Below are positions 33,181 through 46,409 of a stretch of DNA of 64,000 bases, one piece after another. This DNA comes from Sipunculus nudus (lineage: Eukaryota; Annelida; Sipuncula; Golfingiida; Sipunculidae). Position 1 is the stretch's first letter. Each line of letters starts with the position of its first letter. A model generated the notes under the pieces. The model saw nothing but the letters and a program-made list of their open reading frames with translations, ran no database searches and was not told where the DNA came from. The position numbers were made by a program, and so were the translations under genes. The DNA lies in NCBI GenBank assembly GCA_026874595.1, contig CM049314.1, positions 16,796,729 to 16,860,728 on the forward strand, in the 5' to 3' direction.

Positions 33181-36100
33181 CTGGCCCGGCTCACCATCGT
33201 CCAACAGTGCAACCTTATTTAACATTTTTATAAAATGCAATATATGGTTTCATAACTTGCTGATTTGGCAAATTATGCCAATGACAATACTACTTCTTTC
33301 ATTGATAAAAGCATAGGAAAAATCCGACAGGTTCTCACTTCTGAATGTAAGATAGCTATAGAATGGTTCCATATCAATAATGGAAGCTATTCCACAGCGA
33401 ATATAGAATCCAGTCTACATGGAAGAAGTTATGGGTGTATATGGAAGGACATAATGATGTTCAGGATTCATGCCAGTGAAATGGAGAAATAAGAGGCATG
33501 TAGATGTCATATCATGAGGCATGTCATGGCTCATGTTGATTGCTATTAATATGAGACGGTCCTATCAGTTTGGACCTAGCCCTAGCACTCATCCTCTTTT
33601 ACTACGCTACGCTGTGAGAGAGCCCAAGAAGATGATTTGAGGAAACTGGAGACATTCCACATGACAATAAAATTATTATATTTGAATAATATTTCATCTG
33701 AAAATGTCGTATTGGTTAAGAAATGAAGATATTCTTATCAAATACGCATATAAGATACCACTTAGACAGTGTTTGTCCGCTTTACATGTTGATTAGAAGA
33801 ATATGTATTATCCTAATAAACGGTGATACACAGGGAACCATGTCTGCTCTGGGTTTTCCCCCAGCCATGGCTGGCCGGCAGCAGCCTGTGTAACCAGTGG
33901 TAACGGGCCGTGTTGGCTCAGCGAGCAAAGGTCACGCAGTTCATTGTTTCAGATTCTGAGACAGTTTCAAGCGCAAGGGTTGCAAAGTTTTAAAGTGAGT
34001 CTTGTTTATATACTAAAACATAATATTTAGCTGAATTTCTTGGTCATTCGAATAAAGTACTAGATCTCCCTTAATTTACTTAAAGTTTCCTTGTCATAAA
34101 CGCTCTATTTGATTTTACACAATTTTTTTTTTCCAACAAGGGTTTGAAGTTCTCCAGTTTACTCTGAAGCTTTTTATGCGGCGGTACCGCCGCATTTAAT
34201 GCAGTTAGTTTAGACCCACCTTTGAAATGTAGACCGGATTCTATACTTGGGCCGTTAATCCTGATAAATTCCAGGTAATGCTTCTTTCTAAACTGAACAT
34301 ATTTATTTTTAAAAACGATAATGTGGGTTCAGTTATAGACCCAGTTGTGGCTCTGTTAAATCTGTTCATTTAACACTATAGTCTGTTTCATCCCCTCCTG
34401 TCCACCTGTTTTTGCTATGAAAATTTTTATTATTTACATTTCAAGGGAAACAATTAAAGTGTTGAGCAGAGGATTAAAGAACCTAATTTTCAACAAGGTA
34501 ACTAAATGCCTAACTTGCGCCTTATTTGAGAAACAGAATTTTCTGAAAATATGAGAAATCAGTCTACATTTTACAACATATCAGACCCACTTATGGCGGT
34601 CAAGGTCACTGGTCACATGCAAAAACAACCTCAACTGAAAGCTGCTGATTGGATGATCTCATGTAAACACTCTAAAAAATATAACCAGGTAAAACAAAGA
34701 TGGCTGCTTATGGAGGGACACATAATATCTGCCAGATCATGATAAAGAGACTAAAATGTTGTGAAACATAAATGAGGGATTTACAGTAAAAATCTTAATT
34801 GCCATATTAGGTTGTCACTTCCATATACTGGTTTCTAGGAAATTATTGAAAAATATAAACTTATAAGCAAATCATCTACAAAAACCAGGTGGACAGCAGG
34901 TGGTGAAATGGACTATAACAGTAACAGAGCAACAACTGGGTCTAGGTTCAGTTACTGTTTTAGTCCCCTGAAGTTCAGCCCTGTATATTGCACCTATACC
35001 TTTTATAGTTACCTCGAACTCTATATGTCACACAGTTTATGATTTGCAAGTGGCAATAAATGGTAGCTACGGTACGGGCGATCAACTCGTGTCGCGTCGC
35101 TGTCAAAAAAGCATGGGGCAGGCAGACCTTGACAGCTGACGGCAAAATATGCGACCTGATCATTATAAACAATGTCAAGGTCGTTACTACCGTTCGTTTT
35201 CCATCCTTGCACCAGATGTCGTTTTTGGGCTAGTGCCAGTTTCCAGTTGCTCGAATCGCAATCTGTCAGTGTGGGGTTATCATGCAAGAAAACGTATAAA
35301 GCCATATTGACTATACACCATTCTTTATATGTAATATATTTTTATTGCCTCTCAAATATATTTACATACGGAGTTCATATGTTGAATTGTTTTTATTTTT
35401 TATTCACACAGTAGTAGGGTGCAAAAAGTTCCTATGACAGGCTATTGGCAATCTTGCGCAGGGTGGCAATATAGGGAGGATGGGTGTATATCCCCCCTCC
35501 CCCCCCCCCCCACACCTTTTGACAAGGGGAGGTGGAAAAGGTAATCACCCCCCTCACTATTCAGAGAACATTATTTATATATTACAAATGAAATAACATC
35601 TCCCCATGCCTATAGATAAAATGAAACCGAAATATTTTATCAGCTATGTCATTTTGACAGTCGTTGCTTTTAATTTACTTTTTGTAGTTTAGTTTATAGC
35701 TTTTGCTTTCCCAAATGATTGCGCGAATTCTTTCAAACCACCCAAACTCCTCTAGAAAAAATGCAGGAGACACTGTTCATTATGACTGTTCTTTGAATCA
35801 TTTTTGCTGCGATAAAAAGCTCGTACACTAAATCTATTATTGGCATATACATGGCCAATGTTTTGCCCTGTAATTGGGCGAGTTTTTGGTTAACTCTCTC
35901 AAATTGCACTAATTTCATTGAATATTTTGTGATTGAACTTAATACATAATGACTGCAAGTGTACAAAGCATGCAGGGCTTGTCAGAAAAATGGAGGTCAT
36001 TCTGAGGAAAATACTTATACTTGATGATTCAATATGCAGCATTAATTGTAGGACCAAACTTGCGATTTGATTTGTTAACACAGTTTGACTTAAGAAATAA

Positions 36101-38300
36101 TTATGATATACATTATAACATACATATAGGATTATAAGATGTAATTGATCCCAGTGTCGGATTTTGTGGTAAAATTATCAGCAAATTAGCTTCATAAGAG
36201 GAAACAGAATGGATGAATTTGGAGGGAGATTAAAACCCTTCAACCAAATGCACACACCATAAATTATTATAAAGACAAAATTTTGATTGGGTCAATTTTG
36301 CGTAACTTGTCATGTATGTAATCTTTAACTTTGTGTTGCGGAGATGATACGCTGAGTTTAATAAAATATAGTTTGCAGTCACTTATTCAAAATTTTAAAT
36401 AGTGCAATTTTTTTTTTGACTCCAATAAAGCCAGGTACATATCATATACGACTGTTTATCGGTGTTGGAACATCAAAATACGGGAAGAACTCATATTCGC
36501 CCGATGTTTCATGCAAATTACCGATCATCGGACCCAGTGGAGCTAACAAAACCTGGTACAAATTACCCAATATTGACCGATACTTTAATTGCATATGTTG
36601 GTGGATACTTTTAAATTTATCCTATCCGTGTTCACAAAAGGTATCTTTATATAATCGCTGGGGTGACTCATAATGAAATAAAAACCTGCTTTAATGTAGG
36701 AATCCATGTTGAGCGTTTACATTTTTAATTACACCGCACGTGTTCATAGTTGAATCAGGCAACCGGTATATACAATATGATAATAAAAAAAGTATAATTA
36801 AATGGACCTTGTTTTAATCTGCATCATAAGACATGACATGATTGAATAAAAAGTTGTGTGAACAAAATATTCTATTGGACATATAAATGGCAACGCCGTG
36901 AAATACATTATTTAAATATATTTAAAGAATCAGAATGAAAAGCAAAATTATTATACGTATTACGCATAAAAGGAAGATAAGGCGAAATTAAGCGGGTCGA
37001 GAACAAAACTTCCTTCATTATCGCATGAAAGGTTTTGGCCGAGCTGTCTATACCTTGTCATATATTACTAGTGATAACACGGTACTATTGGGTCGATTGA
37101 CCTGGTTTTGTCGTCGTATCTCTAAGAACATTGGAGATAAGAAGACTATTAAAGATAGGGATTCAACCGCCCGTGATTATACAGACGCTAAAAGACGTGT
37201 ATGTGCGAGTCATCCCCCCCCCCCCCCCCCCCCGAAGATAAATTGACGCCACTGGTGACCTCGTTTACCAGAGACGAATGCCTCGCAATGTTTCACGAAC
37301 CAGTTTTTTTTCTATTTCAGAGCAAGGGTGAACAGATGAGAAATTCCTGATTTGAGGTTAAGATGAAGTCGCTACTCGTGTCAGCGACCGATAACCAGCT
37401 GACATCACAGACGACAAACCGGTGTGATGTGTAAAATACACTTACGGCACACCGCCCCCTCCCAACTGCTGCATGCTATCTGGAATAAATCCATGCCTGA
37501 CCATGCTACTGCCGGATACATCAACCTAGACACCGATTTAAGTTCCCCGCTGTGCCAAATGATTAGGACAAGCCTTTAAAAAGTAGTGTTTGAAAACAAC
37601 TGCTTGGATGAGTCAAAACATTCAAAGCACAGAGGACCGGAAAAGACAATGATTCACTTCACTGTTTGGTAATTTTGTTATTGATCAAGTAATTGAGATT
37701 TTTTTCTTATTCCCATAAAATCCGTGAAGTCCATAAGACGAATATAAAGCTTAGCTTTTTTGGTCCAACGCTTGGTTCAATTACGTTCCTTTCTCATGCT
37801 AGAACCCGGTTTTGTAAAGAAACAGGCGTATGTTCTGCTGTGCTCTGCATGCGTGAGTCCGACTGATAAATACCAGTGTGTTACATAACACGTTCACTGC
37901 TCAAACCTGCCATCCATCAATTTTAATATACCTTTGGACTTTCAGCATTTGTTTCATCATGGGGCTGATCACTCCGCGTGTTAAGTGTCACTGCTGTATT
38001 TTTATCTTGAGATAAAATTTGGATAAATATGTTAATAATTTACATAATGAAAATCCATTTAGTCACAACACCAGTATCAGTACACTAGCCGTAAATACAC
38101 CCACTCACTGTAGGTATTTATACTTGACTGGTTAAAACTTTTACATCTCTATAGACTTTCTTATGTCAGAGTGGAAACTAGCTGGCGCTATTTCAGTATA
38201 CAGCAATCACCGCAAAGTGTGTCTTTGTGTGGGAGAGACAAAGAATAATAATCACTGACGAAGTGATAAACATTATATACAGCTGTATACGTAAGTCTAA
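33181..38300. other. Mostly unique AT-rich DNA
   Basis: Open frames are short and without recognisable domains. Notable items are a perfect 20-bp palindrome at 34176-34195 and poly(C) runs at about 35498 and 37214. Confidence 0.45.
34176..34195. repeat. Perfect 20-bp GC-rich palindrome
   Basis: ATGCGGCGGTACCGCCGCAT equals its own reverse complement, in an otherwise AT-rich stretch. Confidence 0.9.
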
Positions 38301-38308
38301 GGCGGTGG

Positions 38309-38341
38309 TTAACCACGTGAAGGACTCACGTGGCAGTTAAC
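38309..38341. promoter_or_regulatory. Paired CACGTG E-boxes in an inverted repeat
   Basis: CACGTGAAGGACTCACGTG at 38314-38332 places two perfect E-boxes 7 bp apart, flanked by GTTAAC on both sides. A 6-7 bp spacing is the pattern described for CLOCK:BMAL1 tandem E-boxes; whether it works here is unknown. Confidence 0.5.
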
Positions 38342-39639
38342 GTGCTGATAACTGATAAAAAGATAGATGAATGGTAAGAAATGTTTTCTTGGACAATAAC
38401 TGCAAGAAAAAAATTAGACCATGAGATGATGGGCCATATTACAATACATGTATCACGTGACCTTATAACTATTAATTAATTTTAAGTTTTACACAAGGCG
38501 CTAAAATGAGATGAGGGAAAAAACCAAAAATAGTTACCATGGTTAAGGGACCTGCAGTGCCATATGTCTAGTTACATTAAGACCGCGGACTTCTCGGGAA
38601 AATTAATCCACAATTCGTGACTTGTTAGATGCTCAGGGGTAGTGGTTTGGTAATAATAACAAGTGACACGAAACAATCGACGTATGATCCTGTCGCCGTA
38701 TTAACTGAAACTGATACACGGCTCCAGTAAGAAAAGTGTGCCCTGAATACTGATGAAGAGAACTTCATCAGCTCATCCCCTCCAGTCATTAAGGTCTCCT
38801 CATACTTTTACATGCTAAAGCATTTGACTTGGCATACAAAAGGAAGCAAGTTCCATAAATCGTGTACATTTAATGATTGTATCTCATTTATTTTTAAATG
38901 CTCGTAAATCCTAATGACAGAGAGCCTTGTGAGTTAAATGACTGTTAAATGATTGTCATGAAAAAAATAATAAAATTCACAATATGTAATTGTGTTAATC
39001 GAATACTAGGATTCTTTTGGAGAAACTTGTCAAATAAGAAATCTGCCTTGTGAAGGCAATCGAGAAATTGATATATAAATAAAGGTCAGCATAGGAATAA
39101 GTGAATATGATAAAAGTTGTGAAGAGTTATAGCAAATACCTTCGTTACTCAGGACTTTTTCTCAAAACCCAAGTCACCTTTGTACGTATGTGTGAGTAAA
39201 TATGTGTTGTGTGAGCTATGTCAGTTTGTTGAGGGGCCGGCGAGAGACCATTCTTATATTTTCGTAAAATACGGAGTTAATTATCCCTACTAAACCTGCT
39301 GAAGTTGAAACGTAATGATACCAGACTTATGGAATACAGGTCGACATACAGCATTATGAAAGGTGATAGTTTATATGACATGGAATTGACGCCTACTCCA
39401 CTGATAAATCCCCTGGTAATCCGACGAGAGGAGACATTCTTTTGAAGCTCCAGTACTGAAACCATTCGAAAACCACAGACCATGAACACCGACCCAATTG
39501 CCTGGCGAACTTAATGGGCCACCAGACAAGATTAACAGTTACCTATTTACCACAGTGACTTCATCGATTTCGTAACTTTTTTAAATGCTACTCAATAAAC
39601 CCCGCGTCTGGTAATAAATCAGGTCTGTGCGTTACTTAC

Positions 39640-39840
39640 AAACAGCTTAGCTCTTCCATCCACCAGAACCGGGGAGTCCGTCTACCAACGGTTTCAACAT
39701 GACCGGCTGTCATTTGCAAACACCACAGACTTTGGACAAGTTTTGTACGATCACACCGGACAATAGGGCCGGCCAGATCTTGTTTACCTGAGCCGTGCTG
39801 GCTTCATTACCTGGGCGGCGGTGGAAGTACATGACCGCAC
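39640..39840 (-). other. Candidate non-coding first exon
   Basis: This stretch is GC-richer than its surroundings. On the minus strand it ends in CTGTTT|GTAAGT at 39640/39639 and holds only a 16-codon open frame. It could supply the upstream exon implied by the exon 1 acceptor of the SLC16-like gene. No promoter element confirms it. Confidence 0.25.
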
Positions 39841-40969
39841 ATATGTATACATATATATACATATACGGAGAGATCCGGGTGGTTAAGGTGCGACAGGCGA
39901 TGAATCAGCGAGTGTCTGTACGAATGTCTTGATGAGACAAAGACTGAATATACAGGTTTATATACAAGTAAAGTTCCGGAGATGTATGCTTCATTTTATT
40001 AAGTACATTAATTGGTGCTGTATGTGAGCTTCTCTTTGAACAGACCTATACATATTTTGACCACTTTATGAATACGGCATAAAAAATATTTGGGTATTAT
40101 TGTCTGAAAAACGGACGCCCTCTACACGCCCTTTATTCTGGGCTATTTACACAAAATAGAATGGGTCCGAACATGAATATCTGTTACCTCCATCAACAGT
40201 CGAAGTGTAATTAACTACCAGACAAATCATTATAATTCAGGATAAAAAATCACAATGAACGTCACGCTCTCAGGTAACGTCAACACCAGGCAAATTTTTC
40301 TGAGGTTACAAGGTCCCATTTGTAACCTTGACCTTGACCTTCTAGGTGATTCTCAGATGCTTCAACTCTATACCTGTCACTGTATCACGTGTTCTATTTG
40401 ATCTATCAATTTATTCATATTTATACGAATAACATTTTGGTTTGTTTTGTTCTTCCGTTTTCCGGTTAGCTTTGGGAATGGGGTATACAAGTCCTGAGTG
40501 TATTGGCCTGGTGAGTACAACATAATTATATGTACTCAGTTAATGGAAGGTCTACAGAGGATCACAAAAAATACAGTTGGAAACATGAATCTTGTAGCTT
40601 TCAGAAATGTATATAGGCCAGCCGCCTACAATATTTTTTCTGTTTAATATGTGTCATATAGGGCAAACCACCCGTGTGAAGTACAGACCCATCTGAAATT
40701 CAGCTGAATTTTGAAACAAAAAAAAAAATAAAATGTTTGATAAATCGATATGAATTACGGACATGGGGACACAGGCGCTCGAGTTTTTGCACTAGCAATT
40801 CCCCAATTATCGATCATATTGAATAATGTCCGTACCTGAATAATATTACAGAGCACTGGACAAAATTTATTAGATGCTATTAACTGGTTTAAATTACATT
40901 TCATATAAAAGTTCATATAAAATAGCTCATACAACAGAATTAAATCTATGACTGTTTATTGTTTACAGA

Positions 40970-41020
<51 letters not shown>

Positions 41021-41760
41021 TATACAAGAGAGTAGATCAATGAAGCCTTGTAAGGCAAAGAAGGGTTATTAAATTTTGACCTGTTGCAGTGCAGAGTCAG
41101 TTATTGAATAAATGTTTGGACAAGTCATGCGTCTGTACATAGGAATATACGTACACGTTGTCGCTTATCATTAATAATCCAATTGCTCATGTTTCCATAC
41201 GATTAACTTCATATTAGAGCAGAGGAGAAGTCCAGTTTTTCTCAGAAATAACTGGTGTCACAGCAGACCAAGAAAACTCTTTAAAAACAAATATCTAGAT
41301 TAATGTGGCATTTTTAGGCTATACACTCGAGAGCTACATGAAAATTATAGTCCGAAAAAAAATTAAATAAATTACCACTTTAAGCAGTCACAGACGTTAT
41401 TGTGTAAGTCCTAAACAACATGATTCATCTACAAGATTACAGGAAAGTATGTTTCTCAGGCAAAAATAATGATAACATTTTATCGTAGACTATTTATTGA
41501 ACCGCAACCTTACGGTTCTTACACTGTCAAAATAGTAATGATTCATATATTTATTTGTAATATTTATATAAACATGTATCATTTTGTTTGTGATGTATAT
41601 ATCAGTCTGTCACGCCTGATGTTGCTCAGCAGTTATAAATAAAAAATCACTGCTCCAAGAAAAACAAGAGTGTTTGAATAACAAGGCCATAAAGCTTTTG
41701 CAGAAAATACAACAGTCACCCGTAAGCACACGGTGAAGTAACAAACGACTCGTGCGGTGA
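39841..41760. other. AT-rich sequence without recognised genes
   Basis: Apart from the (TA)n tract at 40972-41016 nothing was identified. Confidence 0.4.
40972..41016. repeat. (TA)n microsatellite
   Basis: About 44 bp of uninterrupted TA alternation. Confidence 0.95.
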
Positions 41761-41990
41761 TTAAGAGTTGTTCAAAGCGTCCAGGGAATTAAACTCGTCA
41801 GGGTCATCCGTCTCCTGAAATGGATTCCCCGTGCTGAGTCTCCATGGATGCCAGAAAAAAACGTATTCTATCGACCTAGCTCTTGTGTACGAAAACAAGG
41901 ACTGTTCATTCCGTCCTGTAGTAGATTACTTACCTTAATGATAAGCATGCCGTCTCCATTGTCAGTCTCCAGTTGAAATATGTGTATATG
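41761..41990 (-). other. Unrecognised candidate terminal exon(s)
   Basis: On the minus strand a donor-like AAG|GTAAGT lies at 41934/41933 and an acceptor-like CATTTCAG ends at 41815, giving a 119-bp intron. After the acceptor a frame encodes the acidic tail ETDDPDEFNSLDALNNS and a stop at 41761-41763. The same frame is also open leftward of the acceptor through FWHPWRLSTGNPFQ, so an unspliced reading is equally possible. No homologue is recognised. It could be chance. Confidence 0.2.
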
Positions 41991-42208
41991 CCGACGTAAT
42001 GCAAGGAACGAGGAATTTATGTATTACAGTTTAATACCACTGTGCAACAGACTGAAATTTAAAACTGCCCATTTAATTTGCTATTTCACTTGCATTTCAT
42101 ATAATGGTATGATTTATGCTTTGGCTTTCAGGTAACTTTATTTATTAAATGAGCAAAATGTTTCTATTTATAATCTCCTTTCTTTGCAATCTAGATATAT
42201 GAAGGATA

Positions 42209-42209
<1 letters not shown>

Positions 42210-42260
<51 letters not shown>
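42210..42260. repeat. (TA)n microsatellite
   Basis: About 50 bp of TA alternation. Confidence 0.95.
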
Positions 42261-42264
<4 letters not shown>

Positions 42265-42778
42265 TTTTCAGGATTATTTAATTGAATTAAAACTGTAAAT
42301 CCACAAATATAATCCAGGTACAAGTTATAGCTTATGACTAAATCAAAGTGAACCTTCCTTAATAATTCCCAACCGACCTCAGGCGGAAACTTTTAGTTCC
42401 TGAGTCCGATTCCTCATTACCATTGCTTTAATTAAAGTGGATCACAGAGATTGACACAGTATATCAACACTGTAGAGTCGGAAATCGAACCATAAGCTCT
42501 TAATTATAAAATCTAAACAAAAGGTGGCCACCAATCAGCCGTAATTACTGAGGGGGGGGGGCATATTAAACAACACGACCCGAATCAGTGAGATTTTATC
42601 CATTTCAAGGCGAGCACAACAATATTATAATTCCAGACTGTTCATTGTCTTGTCGTTGATGTCAGCTTAAGGAAGGAGACTTAATTCCTGAAATCACGCA
42701 ATACAAATTAACATGCTACAATATCTGGTCTCAGTGAAGGGATACAGCGTTAATTGCTCAGTATCCATTATTACAGAG

Positions 42779-42796
42779 ATCCCGGACGAGCCCCCA
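42779..42796 (-). other. Perfect tRNA-Pro-type primer-binding site
   Basis: On the minus strand the sequence is TGGGGGCTCGTCCGGGAT, an 18-nt match to the primer-binding site complementary to the tRNA-Pro 3' end, as used by gammaretroviruses and many Gypsy elements. It lies 6 bp from the LTR end at 42803. No gag or pol is recognisable on the interior side (lower coordinates). Confidence 0.8.
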
Positions 42797-42802
42797 ATTT
42801 TA

Positions 42803-43587
42803 TGTTACGGAACCTAATATAAACAGATAACGTATGCGTGATAAACATAAATTTTGAAATAGAGATTCAAAATCAGATTCTGTAACACTAAGCAGCGTGA
42901 AATGTCTAGAGGAATGAATAAAAAATTCAGTGTTTTTTTGTTAACAAATAACTATAATTTATTCTTAAAACAACCCTAACAATACAATACACTAAATCAA
43001 TACAATTATACAGTAAAACAGCGGTATAGCAACAAGTCAATACAATCACACAGAAAATAATGTGCACAGTACCTGGATACCAATACCGTCACCACGATAA
43101 GTTCTTTAAATGTATCCTCTCGGAGAATGACAGTCCAGTGGAAAGTTCTTGCAACAACCCAGAAAGTAAACTGAAGTCCAAATGCATAAAATCCAGGAGA
43201 AAGTCTTTGAAAATCTATAATTGCCGCATTAGTCGGATAAGGTCCTAGAATCAGACACAAGCTCTTGCGTCCGCTTGAATCTTCTCTGCTCTCTGCCTTG
43301 CTCTGCTTAAACACAGCCCCTTTATATACCCTTCACCCCAAGCCGAGAACCTTCCACTTCTCGAACAGTCTATAAGATCTTGCAAAACACAGTAAACACG
43401 CGTTTCAGGAATTCTCCAGAAAAACATCGCCTTGCGTGCCCCTACATACCAGGGTCCACGTGACCTCGGCCAGGCGTGAAAGCCACTAGCCAGCACGACA
43501 ACGAGAGTTCAATCAGTACGGATTAAACATAGAATGTAATGCGCGGCCAGACAAGAGTGCCACAACAGGAGTTGCGCCCGTGTCACA
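42803..43587 (-). mobile_element. Solo LTR (about 785 bp) of a Ty3/Gypsy-like element
   Basis: The minus-strand ends are TGTGACACGG and CCGTAACA, an imperfect short inverted repeat. It holds TATATAAA at 43328-43321 and AATAAA at 42963-42958 in the right order for a U3-R-U5 layout. The flanking primer-binding site shows that at least part of the internal region remains, but no second LTR was seen in the window. Frames inside it are shadows. Its length, TGTGACAC start and primer type resemble the LTR at 60434-61215. Confidence 0.7.
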
Positions 43588-46126
43588 TAATAAAAAGAGC
43601 ACCATCAAAATTTGTGATAGTAAAAATAGAGAAAAAGATGTTCAAAATGTTCAGAAATAGTGCAAAACCTTGCATAAATTGACAAACGACATACAAGCTC
43701 CTACATACATGGTATTCTTCAGGTCCTGGTATTTCATTGGACAAGTCGGTGAAGACTCCAGAGGGAAAGGGTTCCTGGTTCCTGACAACAAAAGAGGGGA
43801 AAACCGCTACGACACAGAGATAAGTTAAGGTATCCCAAGGTGAGCCATAGCACCTCAAAGACTTGGCCTTGGATAACTCTACTAGTCTGTAAGTGTGAAA
43901 TGTTAAAAGGTTCTTCTCCAAAAAGGCGCTTTATGTAATCAGCAGCAATATCTGTCATTTAAAAATAATAATAAGATGACAATAATTATTTCTTGTGTAG
44001 TAATATCCGCCTCAACAGTGGATGCATGCATTGATTAATGGGTCAATCAAAAAGTAATTAATTAATTAATAGAGACAAGTTAATGATAATGAATAAACAT
44101 TAGAATTACATGATGAAGCAAACGAATCATTAAAATTAAAATTCCAGTAATACTAAAGGAGACATTTTTGTCTGTATGGCTGGGTTGATAACTGACCCGG
44201 AGTCTTGTCTTTCTGTTTCCTCTTTGTCTTAGTCATTGTAATGGTAATTTAAGGAAACCAGAACCGTCATCTGAAATCATGCGCTCACTGATAATGAAAT
44301 AACGAGGTTGTTGTGACATTAGTTGCAGCTCACGTATTTGTCAATTAGAACTGAAAAGAGAAACAAAGTCTTTTATAAGGCTGTTTCCCGCAAATTAAGC
44401 AGGTTTCATTCATCAAGGTCAGTCAGTACAAATCGACATACTGATACAATTGAGGAGTATTCTGTTTTTAACAGAACTATGAGATTTATTACTGAAATGT
44501 TGACTGAAACGTACCTAACAAAGTCTTTAAATCATATACAATAAATCATTCTTAAGTGCAGTATGATAAATTATGTGTTTATATTAGAAAGAAGATCATA
44601 TATATATATGTGTACAACACTTAAAACCAGATACCAGACTAGGCTACAAGTCTATCTCAGACATTTCTGTTGAATCGAGTGTACAATTTTACGTGAAGTC
44701 TACGTTGATATCTCTGTTTGTCCTATTATCTGAAATATAATTAATACGTTGAGAAAATATACATGTACAGTTTAATGAGGTCTGGGCGAAACCGAGTGAA
44801 ATGAGGTAAAGCTTCTTTGCATAGTTGTAGTAGTTAGCTACTTGCAAAAAAAAGGATTCCGGTCCAATAACTCAGAAAATTTAGCTTTCCAATAGGATCA
44901 CGCAATTGATTATAATGTCACATCCGGTTCACCAATGGGCATAAGCACAGAGTTCAGGAAAGTACTGAATTCCAAAAAGAATTATAAAGGAGTACAAATA
45001 CTTCCTGTTATAGCAGATCCTCACCTAGTTTCCTGGCTTTCTTTACCAAGTGTCACTCAGCATGAACGTGTGTATTTTTCCATTCTTGATGATGATGACT
45101 TGTTATGGTTTTATTGAGACATCATTATAAATGCCGTTCAGGCGGACTGTTGATGTGATCTTCCGCCACAGAGACAGATCAACACGGTTTTTTTTATCCA
45201 AGTACAGATATGCCGGGTTCTCCTGGGCCTACGTGTGTCAAATATTGTTGTAAAATTAATCTTTTTCATTCTATGGAAAATCTGGCCATAATCCAACACC
45301 TTGTGTTTTAGCTTATGAATCTGCACAATCATGTGTAATTATACAACCACTGTATATGTTGGTGTTTTTGTTTGTTTGAAGTGTGCATGCAGGCTTCCAA
45401 ACCTACCAAAAAGCGTGAAAATTTCATTAAAGGCGAGTTTTAATCTTGTACATCGTAAGCATTTTCAATGCCGCCATACAGTAAGTAACGACTGATAAGT
45501 ATTGTAAATAAACATAACCTCTGTGAATCCCTGCGTGGTTTCCTCCAGATTTACCTTTATTCTCGTTCGTTTCACGTAGCTGTCCCTACAGAACATTAAT
45601 CACTGACTTATTCCCGGCCAATGCGAGTTTAATTCCTTTTCAACAGCACCGTTATTTAAACCCCGGGCCGTCTGACGTCAATGGTTAATAGAAACGTCTC
45701 TTTATTTGGCCCTGGCTTAAGGTTATCCAGGTCACGGCGACGGGGATTACCCGGTGGCGTCAATTTTACTTTCAAGTTTTTTTTTCGAGGGGGGGGGGGG
45801 GGGGAGGGGGTGACTCTCTCTCTCTCACACACACACACATATATTCCTTTTTAACGTCTGAATGTCACGTAAAAAATATACGAGCATGTGTATGACACAT
45901 TAAAAAATATATACTGAATTACATTTCAAATATATTACAATAAAAATATAAGGTTTTTGTAAAGGTCTAATGGTCAAGTATATCAGTAACTTCTGAAATG
46001 TGTTTAGATGAAACCAAAGTCTATAATTCTATTGATGAAAATATTTTATTTGAAATATATAAATATAATTCTCTGAAGAGTGGGGGGTGATTACATTGAC
46101 CATGAACCTCTTGCCAAAAAGTGACG
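43588..46126. other. AT-rich sequence without recognised genes
   Basis: Contains a minus-strand open frame of 112 codons (43583-43921) with no recognised motif, a perfect CRE (TGACGTCA) at 45673-45680, and a G run plus CT/CA microsatellite at about 45789-45840. Confidence 0.4.
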
Positions 46127-46350
46127 GGTATATGTACCCCCCCCCCCCCATCCCCTATATAGACGCCCATGGTGTCACAACACACACGCAGCGGACATAT
46201 GTTCCCGAGTTCGTTCACTCTGAAAAGTCTTTGATGTTCAAAATTAATACAGACTGACCTGCTAATACACTATTTTTTCCTTAACAAATTTTATTATTTT
46301 ATGAAATTCGATTTGACATACACTGGGCGGGTAGCCCATTTGTGATTAAT
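46127..46350 (-). mobile_element. Internally deleted 3' LTR of the older Gypsy element
   Basis: Two blocks match the LTR at 60434-61215: the CACACGCAGxGGACA to CTCTGAAAAGTC block, and the TTAATGxxACTGACCTGxTAAT to GGCGGGTAGC block. About 590 bp between them is missing here. A C run at about 46138-46149 lies at its edge. Confidence 0.65.
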
Positions 46351-46409
46351 CTCTGAAATATATTTTTTCCATTACCCAACAAAAAAAAAACAAAAATTTA
46401 CTATGGGTT

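Noticed and set aside
43006-43314. 102-codon minus-strand frame
   Set aside because: It lies inside an LTR with its own TATA and polyadenylation signals and has no recognisable domain.
43583-43921. 112-codon minus-strand frame beside the solo LTR
   Set aside because: No motif, no convincing splice or start context; it overlaps the LTR edge.
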